A stretch of DNA of 47,210 nucleotides. Source: UBA7916 sp036121365 (GTDB lineage Bacteria > Pseudomonadota > Gammaproteobacteria > Comchoanobacterales > Comchoanobacteraceae). The stretch lies in the NCBI GenBank assembly GCA_036121365.1, contig JAZAFR010000003.1, positions 1 through 47,210 on the forward strand, given 5' to 3'. Both the position numbers and the translations under genes were made by a program. Positions 9,190 to 16,798 of the stretch are shown here, piece by piece; position 1 is the first letter of the stretch, and each line of letters begins with the position of its first letter. Under the pieces are notes generated by a model. It was not told the DNA's origin and did not search any database. It worked only from the letters and a program-made list of their open reading frames with translations.

Positions 9190-10149
9190 CTATGGAGTAA
9201 ACACTTGGGCTTGTTGTTGATTGGTATGAATATCTAAAATATCATCCCAGGGAATTAAGCCTTGTTCTCTAAAATCCAAATCGTGTTCCATCCATTCAAT
9301 ACTGGCTAGACTGTATAGACGATGGTTACATGAATCTTTATTTCTAGAAGCGTTTCGAGAAGGCTTTCTGGAAGCCCTTCTAGAAGACTTTTCACTTTCT
9401 ATGACTTCATTAAGTTCTTTGTAAGAAACCCAACCGCTTTCATCCCCACTAGCTGACTGAGAGACCACATGTATTTGATCGCTACTGAGTGCCCACTCAT
9501 TAAAACGGAAAATCTCCGGAAATTTTTCAACTACCGAATATACACATCGACGCTCTTTAGTTCCACATGGCTGCTCTGACATAACCACACGCAACCCCAT
9601 ACAGGTTCTTTTTAAATCAGGCGAGTCTAAAAGAGGTTGTAGAGCGACATGTATCTCGTCGAGATTCTCATCCAGAGCAATGATTTCCTCAATGTGCATC
9701 TTCAATGGAGACCTTGTCAATGCATCTGATTTTCCGTCGAATTTGGTCATAAAACATTTTTTATTCTCTTCTGCAAACTCTAAAAGAGTCTTAAATTCCA
9801 AGCCTTGCTCTGTATAAAAAAGTCCGATAATCCTAATTTCAATTTTACTTCCACCGTCTTTTTTAAATTTCTGCATTTCAGGAAAAATATTGTCAGGAAA
9901 GAGGGATGAAACATCTTTAGAGGCACACCTAGCTTCCTGAATTTTAAGAGTTTTAGAACGCGTTTGAGCAGGTGTAAAAGATTTTGGCCTTTTGGATTTT
10001 TTAGAAGGTGATAAACCTTCCTGAAGGAGAGCTCTAACATCTTCACGTTCACGCTTTTTCTTAGATGAAGTCTCTTTTGAAGAAGGTACAAGAGAAGCTG
10101 AAGACACAGGCGTCTGCTGCGATGCTGATTGTACAGGGGTAGTACTCAT
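9190..10149 (-). CDS. Hypothetical NLS-like basic protein, paralogue B
   Basis: I recognise no family in this 319-residue product. The first ~25 residues are Ser/Thr/Pro-rich. They are followed by two basic clusters, KKKRERE (30-36) and SKKSKRPK (49-56), about 12 residues apart, resembling a eukaryotic bipartite nuclear localisation signal. The middle contains conserved blocks shared with the neighbouring paralogue (IRIIGLFYTE, CMGLRVVMSE, SSDQ.HVVS, YKELNE). A Ser/Arg-rich insert (RRASRKPSRNASR) at about 255-270 is specific to this copy. It ends in NQQQAQVFTP. There is no signal peptide. AAGGA lies nine bases before the ATG. Origin by tandem duplication with 10322-11251 is clear. A secreted nucleus-targeted effector is inference. 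Confidence 0.7.
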   Translation of the reverse strand: MSTTPVQSASQQTPVSSASLVPSSKETSSKKKREREDVRALLQEGLSPSKKSKRPKSFTPAQTRSKTLKIQEARCASKDVSSLFPDNIFPEMQKFKKDGGSKIEIRIIGLFYTEQGLEFKTLLEFAEENKKCFMTKFDGKSDALTRSPLKMHIEEIIALDENLDEIHVALQPLLDSPDLKRTCMGLRVVMSEQPCGTKERRCVYSVVEKFPEIFRFNEWALSSDQIHVVSQSASGDESGWVSYKELNEVIESEKSSRRASRKPSRNASRNKDSCNHRLYSLASIEWMEHDLDFREQGLIPWDDILDIHTNQQQAQVFTP

Positions 10150-10178
10150 ATATCAAAATTCCTTAATTATTTAATCCT

Positions 10179-10243
10179 TAGTCGCAAGTAAAATTGATCC
10201 ACCACTATAACGAAGTGACACTCCGCCATTGAGCTACGCAACT
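10179..10243 (-). pseudogene. Decayed tRNA-Val copy
   Basis: Aligned to the intact tRNA-Val at 11281-11352, this 65-base stretch keeps the D-arm side (GAGCTACGC on the + strand), the TTGATCCACC-like T-arm and the position upstream of a paralogous gene. The acceptor stem no longer pairs, the anticodon stem is scrambled, and about seven bases are missing. It is a non-functional relic of the duplicated tRNA. Confidence 0.75.
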
Positions 10244-10321
10244 ACAAGTCACAAATTATACACGATGCACAACCTATTTCAATATCTGACAACACCCCCT
10301 TCTAACAAACTATAAAATCGA

Positions 10322-11251
10322 CTATGGTGCAGCAACTTGGGCTTGTTGTTGATTGGGACTAATATCTGGGACAAGTTCCCAAGAAAGAAAGTAGTGTCCA
10401 TTGGGTATCATAATATTGATAGGATTATGGATCTGCCAATCAATACCCATATCATTGTATAAAAGAGGGTCAAATGAATCTTTTTTTTGAGAATTCTTTT
10501 CACTCTCTACGATTTCATTAAGTTCTTTGTAAGAAATCCAACCACTTTTTTCCCTTAAAGCAGACAGAGAGACAACGTGTACTTGATCGCTACTGAGTCC
10601 CCACTGATCAAAACAGAAAATCAGCGGAAATTTTTCAACTACTGAAAATACACATCGATTGTTAGGGTTTCCGCAAGGATTCTCTGACATAACCACTCGC
10701 AAGCCCATACAAGTTTTTTTTAATTCCTCTGTTCTAATAGAATCCATTGCATCTTGTATCTGTTTACGATTCTGACCTCTAGCAATGATTTCCTCAATGT
10801 GATCACCGCCGTAGGAACAGTTCAATTCTTTAGGTTTTCCGTCCAATTTAGCCATACAACATACATTACTATTCTCAGCAAACTCTAAAAGCGTCTTAAA
10901 CTTCACACCTTCTTCGGTATAAAAAAGACCGATAATTCTTATTTGAATTTTGTGTCCACCATCTTGTTTAAATTTCAGCATCTCAGGAAAAACACTGCCA
11001 GGTAGGATAGACGAAACATTTTTAGACTTAAACCTAATTTTCCGACGAGTTTTAGAACGCGTTTGAGCAGGCGAAGAAGAAGGTTTTACTCTTTTGGATT
11101 TTTTAGAAGGTGATAAACCTTCCTGAAGGAGAGATCTAATATCTTCACGTTCACGCTTTTTCTTAGATGAAGTCTCTTTTGAAGAAGGTACAAGAGAAGC
11201 TGAAGACACAGGTGTAAGCTGAGCAGCAGATTTTACAGGTGTAGAAGGCAT
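10322..11251 (-). CDS. Hypothetical NLS-like basic protein, paralogue A
   Basis: This 309-residue paralogue of 9190-10149 has a near-identical N-terminus, including the KKKRERE and SKKSKR basic clusters and a further Arg/Lys group (RSKTRRK). The core blocks IRIIGLFYTEEG, CMGLRVVMSE and YKELNEIVESEK are shared, and the C-terminus is NQQQAQVAAP. It lacks the Ser/Arg insert of the other copy, and its last ~60 residues differ. The start has the same AAGGA leader. It lies 29 bases downstream of tRNA-Val(GAC), so it may be transcribed together with the tRNA. No enzyme motif is visible. Function is unknown, with nucleomodulin-like targeting a hypothesis from the basic clusters. Confidence 0.7.
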   Translation of the reverse strand: MPSTPVKSAAQLTPVSSASLVPSSKETSSKKKREREDIRSLLQEGLSPSKKSKRVKPSSSPAQTRSKTRRKIRFKSKNVSSILPGSVFPEMLKFKQDGGHKIQIRIIGLFYTEEGVKFKTLLEFAENSNVCCMAKLDGKPKELNCSYGGDHIEEIIARGQNRKQIQDAMDSIRTEELKKTCMGLRVVMSENPCGNPNNRCVFSVVEKFPLIFCFDQWGLSSDQVHVVSLSALREKSGWISYKELNEIVESEKNSQKKDSFDPLLYNDMGIDWQIHNPINIMIPNGHYFLSWELVPDISPNQQQAQVAAP

Positions 11252-11280
11252 TTATCAAAATTCCTTAATTTTATAATAAT

Positions 11281-11352
11281 TAGGCGCGAGTGGAATTGAA
11301 CCACCGACCACCACCATGTCAAGGTGATGCTCTACCACTGAGCTACGCGCCT
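11281..11352 (-). tRNA. tRNA-Val(GAC)
   Basis: The minus strand folds into a full cloverleaf: a 7-bp acceptor stem beginning AGGCGCG and closing with CGCGCCT, D-arm AGCTCAGTGGTAGAGC, anticodon stem TCACC/GGTGG with loop TTGACAT (anticodon GAC), T-arm with TTCAATT, and discriminator A. It matches the pattern of bacterial tRNA-Val(GAC). CCA is not encoded. A decayed copy lies 1.1 kb away at 10179-10243. Confidence 0.92.
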
Positions 11353-11450
11353 ATGAGTTACAAATTATACGCAATTCAAACATAAAATACAAGTAAAAAA
11401 CCAAGAGACATCACACTTGAAAAAACACAACGCTTATGTTAGCATGTGCG

Positions 11451-11553
11451 TGATGAAAGTGGCACTGTGCAGCGATAGGCTGCCAACCCCGTCAGGTCTG
11501 GAAGGAAGCAGCGGCAACAGTTGATTCGGGTGCACACCATGTCACTTTCATCA
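11451..11553 (+). ncRNA. ffs: 4.5S RNA, signal recognition particle RNA
   Basis: The segment contains the hallmark SRP domain IV loop (GTCAGGTCTGGAAGGAAGCAG at about 11495-11515) recognised by Ffh. Its ends, TGATGAAAGTG and CACTTTCATCA, are perfectly complementary and close a long hairpin of the small bacterial type. It pairs with Ffh to target membrane proteins co-translationally. It lies 17 bases upstream of dnaX, an arrangement also seen in other gammaproteobacteria. A TATGTT at about 11434-11439 could be its -10 box. Confidence 0.95.
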
Positions 11554-11570
11554 CTCAGGGGAAAGAGACT

Positions 11571-13304
11571 ATGAACACACACAAAGCCCTAGCGCGCCAG
11601 TGGCGGCCACAATCATTTAACAATTTCATTGGGCAACCGCACGCAGTAAAAGCACTGAAGCAATCATTACAAAGACAAGAAATTCACCATGCACATTTAT
11701 TCACAGGAACCAGAGGCGTTGGAAAAACATCTCTAGCCAGGGTGTTTGCAAAAGGGCTCAGCTGCCAACAAGGAATCACGGACTCACCTTGTGAAAAGTG
11801 TGATCATTGTATGGCAATTGAGCAAGGCACGTACATTGACCTCATAGAGATTGACGCAGCATCTAAAACAAAGGTAGACGACACCAAAGAGTTGTTAAAC
11901 CAAATCACCTACCCGCCTGTCCATGGTCGCTTTAAAATATACATCATCGATGAGGTACATAGCTTATCTGCAAACAGCTTCAATGCGCTACTAAAAACAC
12001 TTGAAGAGCCACCAGAACATGTCAAATTTGTATTGGCAACCACTGACCCACAAAAACTGCCCATTACGATTCAATCAAGATGCTTACAATTGCATCTACA
12101 GCACCATCAAGAATCACATATCTCTGGTCATCTAGAGAACATCCTAAAGTCACTTAATAAGAACTATGACAAACAAGCCATTGAGCAGCTTGCAAAGGCA
12201 GCAGATGGAAGTTTACGAGACGCATTGAGCTTACTTGAACAAGCCATAGCCACTTCAGAAGACACACTTGAGAACGCCACCATCTGTCAAATGTTAGGGA
12301 GTGCCCCAACAGAGGACATCATAACACTGATTCATGCGATTTCTCTAAAAGATAACATTGAAGTATCAGAAACACTGACTAAAATGGAGCACAACAACCA
12401 CAACTACGAAACAATCATTGATCAAATGCTCAATATGCTCTATCAAACAACCAAACAACAAATACTGCCCAACGCTAAAAGAGAAGCAAATCCAGACATT
12501 GCAAAACTGGCAAACGCAATTGACTCAAATCAAATTCAAATGTACATACAAATACTCATACAAGGTAAAAAAGACATCAGCTTATACCCAAGCCAAGTGA
12601 TGGGATTCAACTTGATAGTGATGCGTATGCTTGCTTTCAAACTGGAAGAAAACAATCTTCTGAGCCTAATTGAAAAAAAAAACTTAACACTGACTGAAAA
12701 ATCGCCGAATCTGGAAAAACATCAAAGAACGATGAAGACCAACATCAATACAAGCAACCAGACAGCATCAGAAATTCTAAAACAAACGAGCAGTCAAATC
12801 AGCACAAAATCCACAAACAATAGAGCAACAAGTAACAAAAAAATAGCGCAAACACATGCAAAAATTGAAAACCCAGAAAATCCCCAGGCGACACAAGAAG
12901 AGCGTAAACCCACAGAAAACGATTGGAAAATGGTAATGGAATCGTCACAAATATCTGGCATGATCAGACAACTTTTAAGCCAAGCCACGTTAAAAAACAG
13001 TCCAAATGAAAGCAAATGGGAAATTGAAGTTGACCAGGCACTCAATAAAATTGCAACACCAGGATTTCAAGCAAAAATCGAGCAAATATGCACAAAAATA
13101 CTTGAAAGAAAAGTAACAATCGGATTGCACTTTAAACAAGAAAACAAAGCCTCAATCCAATCTGAAATTCCAACCAACGATAGATTAACTGAAAAAGCAG
13201 ACAACGAAAAAATATTGCATGACCAAAATCTACAAGCATTTGCAAAAGATCTGAACGCGAAACCGATTATCGAAACAATTAAAAAATCAAAGAGCACAGT
13301 CTAA
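11571..13304 (+). CDS. dnaX: DNA polymerase III subunit tau/gamma
   Basis: This is the clamp-loader ATPase of the replicase. Visible features are Walker A GTRGVGKTS (46-54), zinc cysteines C65, C74, C77 and C80, Walker B/DEVH (127-130), and the SRC sensor after TTDPQKLP. Domains I-III end at about residue 370. A Lys/Asn/Thr-rich linker and a tau-specific C-terminal part complete 577 residues (E. coli tau is 643). The ATG has AGGGGAAAG upstream. An A10 run at codons 368-371, exactly after domain III, could make a short gamma-like form (see 12673). It follows ffs. The usual downstream partners ybaB and recR are absent. The composition is strongly A-rich, as for other + strand genes here. Confidence 0.95.
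   Translation: MNTHKALARQWRPQSFNNFIGQPHAVKALKQSLQRQEIHHAHLFTGTRGVGKTSLARVFAKGLSCQQGITDSPCEKCDHCMAIEQGTYIDLIEIDAASKTKVDDTKELLNQITYPPVHGRFKIYIIDEVHSLSANSFNALLKTLEEPPEHVKFVLATTDPQKLPITIQSRCLQLHLQHHQESHISGHLENILKSLNKNYDKQAIEQLAKAADGSLRDALSLLEQAIATSEDTLENATICQMLGSAPTEDIITLIHAISLKDNIEVSETLTKMEHNNHNYETIIDQMLNMLYQTTKQQILPNAKREANPDIAKLANAIDSNQIQMYIQILIQGKKDISLYPSQVMGFNLIVMRMLAFKLEENNLLSLIEKKNLTLTEKSPNLEKHQRTMKTNINTSNQTASEILKQTSSQISTKSTNNRATSNKKIAQTHAKIENPENPQATQEERKPTENDWKMVMESSQISGMIRQLLSQATLKNSPNESKWEIEVDQALNKIATPGFQAKIEQICTKILERKVTIGLHFKQENKASIQSEIPTNDRLTEKADNEKILHDQNLQAFAKDLNAKPIIETIKKSKSTV
12673..12682 (+). promoter_or_regulatory. A10 slippage tract in dnaX
   Basis: Ten consecutive A residues cover codons GAA-AAA-AAA-AAC (E368-N371). 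A -1 shift would add K-L-N-T-D and stop at TGA 12695-12697 (375 residues). A +1 shift would stop at TAA 12685-12687. Both give a product ending at the domain III/IV boundary, like the gamma subunit that some bacteria make by ribosomal frameshifting or transcriptional slippage. I see no clear stimulatory stem-loop. Confidence 0.45.
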
Positions 13305-13338
13305 AAAAGATAAAAACAATGACAAAGCACTGACACGA

Positions 13339-14199
13339 CTAAGATTGATCAACAAAGCTCGCATAATCTACAAGAGGGGTCCTATCATCAATAGAAGAGT
13401 CATGTCTACGCAACCATGCTTTTGCATGAGACAAGTCACCTATTCCATCAATCAATTTCAAAGACAGCGCTTCTGAACCTAGAAAGATCTTACCACCTAT
13501 GACCATTTTTATCTCATCTTCTGTCATTTGACGCTCATACTGAACTGTTTTTCTAAACCATCGATAACTGTCCTCACCTGCCAAATCTAAATACTTATTG
13601 GTAAATGAATTAAATCCTTGAAAAGGAACAACATCCAAACTTTCTCCAACACCTTGATTACTGTACTCAACCCCAATATTTTTAAGCAAATCTTTAAATA
13701 CAGGAATCTGCAGAAGCACGCCAATACTACCCACAATGCTTGTCTCCTTAGCAAAAATCACATCTGCAGTTGATGCCAATAAATACCCAGCAGACGCCGC
13801 TTGCCTTTCAACAACTGTTACAACCGGAACACGCTTATGAATACGTTTCAACAATGAGTACCCAGAATCAGCAACAGATACCGTACCACCGGGACTATCC
13901 ACGACCAAAACCAAAGCAATGACATCACTATTTTTTTCAACCAATTGAAGCTGCTTGTACCAAGAATCTGATGGACTTTCAACTCCTCCTTCCACTCTAA
14001 CTTTAGCAACATGACGTCCATAAACATGAGGGCTATCTTGAGGTGAAGACAAGAAAAAAAACAGGTACAAAAAACAAAATAAAATAATAAAGCCCCAACG
14101 TCTAGCACGCTTCTTTAAAACCATAGCCTCCATAACCTGAGCACAAACATCTTGCTGCAAGGAATCGTCATCCTGAGATTTTTTGAATTTCGCCATCAC
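13339..14199 (-). CDS. S49 peptidase-like membrane protein, Ser half
   Basis: This 286-residue S49 (SppA/SohB) family protein has one N-terminal membrane helix (about 36-51). The body carries the family motif VVDSPGGTV and the nucleophile motif AASAGYLLAS with Ser136, followed by GSIGVLLQ. At the place of the general-base lysine (family pattern G-x-YKS-x-x-x-PF) it reads GVGESLDVVPF, with Glu186. It thus keeps Ser but lacks Lys, as in the C-terminal half of E. coli SppA. The neighbouring gene has the reverse pattern, and a mixed oligomer with a shared Ser/Lys dyad is likely. S49 enzymes degrade cleaved signal peptides and membrane proteins. The start is a GTG immediately followed by ATG, so either is possible. 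Confidence 0.85.
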   Translation of the reverse strand: MMAKFKKSQDDDSLQQDVCAQVMEAMVLKKRARRWGFIILFCFLYLFFFLSSPQDSPHVYGRHVAKVRVEGGVESPSDSWYKQLQLVEKNSDVIALVLVVDSPGGTVSVADSGYSLLKRIHKRVPVVTVVERQAASAGYLLASTADVIFAKETSIVGSIGVLLQIPVFKDLLKNIGVEYSNQGVGESLDVVPFQGFNSFTNKYLDLAGEDSYRWFRKTVQYERQMTEDEIKMVIGGKIFLGSEALSLKLIDGIGDLSHAKAWLRRHDSSIDDRTPLVDYASFVDQS

Positions 14200-14226
14200 A
14201 CAACTCTTCTTACGATTAAAAACAAA

Positions 14227-15219
14227 TTACATATATAAAACATAACGCAAAGATCGAGAATACTCTTTCATTAATGATTGATAAATTCCCGCTGTTATTT
14301 CACGAATCAAAGTAGAATAACTTTGACGAAATGCTTGAGTAAAATAAGACAACTTATCATCCATAGAAAGCTGCAGTGCCAATTGGTGACTATAGTCGAC
14401 CACAATAATATCTTGAGACAGCCCCAACTTAGATCTAATCTTGTCAGCAGCCATAGTCAAATCACCAACAGAATCACACAATCCGTAAGCCAAAGCCCTA
14501 TCCCCTAAATACCATTCACCAGAGGAGATCTTGCTAAGGTCCTGTTTTGACAAAGAACGATTCTGAGCCACTGTATCCAACATCCATTGATATAAGTCTT
14601 GATAAATGGCAGATCTGTGCTTGATATAGGCATCATAATTCTTATCTTTTTTGTCAGGCTGCACCTTCAAATCACCATAACCCTTAGTCACAAGCTCCAC
14701 ACCAATTTTATCCATCAACGGTTTTGCATCAAATGAAGAGACGGCAATTGATAAGCCTCCCAAAGTAGCCGTTCTCTGAGAAACAATATAATCAGTTTCA
14801 GTTGCAAGCACATAAGTTCCTCCAAGTGCGTGTCCATAAATGAATCCAACAATCGGTTTTTTCCCCTTAATGTTTCTCACTTGATTCAAACCAGACTCAA
14901 TATCAAATAAATCAGAGCTCGCACTCGAAGCCTGGTCTATCACCAGTATAATACCTTTTGCTCTTGGGTTATTAAAAGCTTCTCTAACGTCAGAAATCCA
15001 ATTTCCACCTTGCTCTGACACATAACCAACGTCTACACGAGCAATATGATCACTTGCTGTCATAGGGTTAGTCTTTCCACTAAAACAATACAACCCAAAC
15101 GACAAAATCAAAATCAAAACACCCAGATACTTCATAACCTGATAATACCGTACATATGCAGATAAACGAAAGTCCGATCTAAACTTTGAAAACATTAAAT
15201 TCTTAAACATCATAGCCAT
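14227..15219 (-). CDS. S49 peptidase-like membrane protein, Lys half
   Basis: This 330-residue S49-family protein has one N-terminal membrane helix (about 30-47). At the nucleophile position the motif reads GHALGGTYVLAT, so the catalytic Ser is Leu132. The lysine segment GYGDLKVQPDK retains Lys185, and the family's C-terminal features (VAQNRSLS, GEWYLGDRALAYGLCDSVG) are clear. This is the pattern of the N-terminal half of E. coli SppA. It lies 27 bases upstream of the Ser-half gene on the same strand, giving the gene order expected if SppA had been split or never fused. Alone it should be inactive. The start is the ATG at 15219, with alternative Met codons at residues 3 and 4. Confidence 0.85.
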   Translation of the reverse strand: MAMMFKNLMFSKFRSDFRLSAYVRYYQVMKYLGVLILILSFGLYCFSGKTNPMTASDHIARVDVGYVSEQGGNWISDVREAFNNPRAKGIILVIDQASSASSDLFDIESGLNQVRNIKGKKPIVGFIYGHALGGTYVLATETDYIVSQRTATLGGLSIAVSSFDAKPLMDKIGVELVTKGYGDLKVQPDKKDKNYDAYIKHRSAIYQDLYQWMLDTVAQNRSLSKQDLSKISSGEWYLGDRALAYGLCDSVGDLTMAADKIRSKLGLSQDIIVVDYSHQLALQLSMDDKLSYFTQAFRQSYSTLIREITAGIYQSLMKEYSRSLRYVLYM

Positions 15220-15326
15220 ACTAATATATTAACAATTTATTAAACTTATGCAAGCTTTATTTCACAGTAATAAGAAATCCAAATTAAGCGAAAAACACCA
15301 AGCACTTAACGAAAAAAAAGAACAAT

Positions 15327-16787
15327 TTAAGAGAAAGCACGACTGACCAGAGCAAACAAACTTTGTGGATAAAGACCAAAGAACAACAATGAAAAAGCAA
15401 AAAAGTTAAAGGTCCATCTGTGCAGCAGAGAATCATTTACCTCCATTGAATTGTGATCATCAGCAACACAAAAATACATCAAATTAATGAGATTAATATA
15501 ATAGTATGCACTTAAAACAGTTGCCAAAACCACAAGAACTGCAAATAAGGTATAGTTAGAGTTTATCAAGCTCATCACCAAATTAACTTTAAACATAAAA
15601 CCTGCTAAAGGCGGCACACCAAGTAAAGAGAAAATGGCCACTGATGAGCAAAATGCCAAACGAGGATGGGTAAACGCCAACCCCTTCAAATCATCTAACA
15701 ATACTAAGTTTCTACCTTTAACACTAATAGAACCAAACAACAAAAATATGAACAACACCGTACATAGATAACCAAAAATATAAACAATAGCAGCTTGACT
15801 ACCTATGGAGTTAACCATCCCTAATGCCAACATAACAAGCCCCATATTAGCAAAAGAGGCATAGGCCAATAGTGATCGAACTCTTTCTTGAGACAATGCT
15901 AGGAGATTACCAAAAAACAATGAAAGAATTCCCATAGAAAAGACAGCCGCACTCCAGAGGTAAATCACACTCACGGTATGCTCAGAAAAAACACGCATCC
16001 AAACAACCATCAATACCAATTTTGGTAAACTTGAAATCAGCGCTGTAACAAAATACAAACTACCTTCATACACATCACGAACCCAAAAATGAAACGGAAC
16101 AACCCCCAATTTAAAACACAAAGATATTGTTACCAAAAGGCCCCCAGTTGAAAATAACAGCTGTGATTCAGTCAAACTCATCCAAGTATTATGAGCAATA
16201 CTTTTTTGAATCGCATGCACGAACCCAAACATATCATGAAAAGAGAAACTGCCTACAGCAGCATATAAAAAACCAGTTCCATATAGAAAGACACCAGTAG
16301 AAAAAGCACTAAGAATGATGTACTTACAAGCAGATTCTTGTGCAACCTTATCCTGTGCATTAATGGCAACCAAAGCGTACATTGGCAAATACATTAATTC
16401 AAGACAAACAAACAAAGCAATCCAATGACAACATGACACACAAAGCAACATCCCTAAAATCTGTATACCAAATAAAAAATACGTCTCGGCTTCTGGCAAG
16501 TGATAGCGGTCAATGTATCCATCTAAAAACAACAGTAGAACACAGCCCAAAAATAAAATACAAACTTTTGCAAAATACGCAACAGAATCCATAACAAACA
16601 ATGTACCAAGTTGATTTAAAGACCCCAATGAATTAAAATGCAGGCCTAAAACAAACAATGACAAGAAAAAAACAAAAATAGAAAAGCTCCGTGAAAAACT
16701 TGACCATTGAATAAAACCTTTTAAGAGCAGTAAGGATAAAAGACCAACTGCCAAAACCCCCTCTGTCATAAATCCATCTAGAACCAT
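15327..16787 (-). CDS. nuoN: NADH-quinone oxidoreductase subunit N
   Basis: NuoN is an antiporter-like proton-pumping subunit in the membrane arm of respiratory complex I. The 486-residue product is almost entirely membrane helices, with the conserved central lysine/histidine region (FKLGVVPFHFWVRDVYEGS, typical of the MrpA/NuoN family) and SLLAYASFANMG. It is the last gene of the 14-gene nuo block. The start could be the ATG chosen here or a GTG at 16799 overlapping the nuoM stop as TAGTG. It is followed after 107 bases by the S49 pair and not by the rimP-nusA genes that often follow nuoN. Confidence 0.95.
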   Translation of the reverse strand: MVLDGFMTEGVLAVGLLSLLLLKGFIQWSSFSRSFSIFVFFLSLFVLGLHFNSLGSLNQLGTLFVMDSVAYFAKVCILFLGCVLLLFLDGYIDRYHLPEAETYFLFGIQILGMLLCVSCCHWIALFVCLELMYLPMYALVAINAQDKVAQESACKYIILSAFSTGVFLYGTGFLYAAVGSFSFHDMFGFVHAIQKSIAHNTWMSLTESQLLFSTGGLLVTISLCFKLGVVPFHFWVRDVYEGSLYFVTALISSLPKLVLMVVWMRVFSEHTVSVIYLWSAAVFSMGILSLFFGNLLALSQERVRSLLAYASFANMGLVMLALGMVNSIGSQAAIVYIFGYLCTVLFIFLLFGSISVKGRNLVLLDDLKGLAFTHPRLAFCSSVAIFSLLGVPPLAGFMFKVNLVMSLINSNYTLFAVLVVLATVLSAYYYINLINLMYFCVADDHNSMEVNDSLLHRWTFNFFAFSLLFFGLYPQSLFALVSRAFS

Positions 16788-16798
16788 GAAAACACCCA

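Larger units (their letters stand above)
9190..11364 (-). repeat. Tandem segmental duplication: protein gene plus tRNA-Val
   Basis: Two diverged direct-repeat units lie side by side, at about 9190-10256 and 10322-11364. Each contains, on the minus strand, a tRNA-Val or its remnant, then a short leader with AAGGAATTTTGAT, then one paralogous gene. Identity is highest over the first ~55 codons, the leader and the last few codons, and lower in the middle. The flank downstream of each tRNA end (CACAAATTATAC versus TACAAATTATAC) is also shared. This shows that the duplicated block included the tRNA and some sequence upstream of it. Confidence 0.8.

Noticed and set aside
9340..9390. Short tandem repeat in the Ser/Arg-rich part of the 9190-10149 gene
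   Set aside because: The roughly 12-base units are imperfect and only two to three in number; they are reported as a protein insert and not as a separate repeat.
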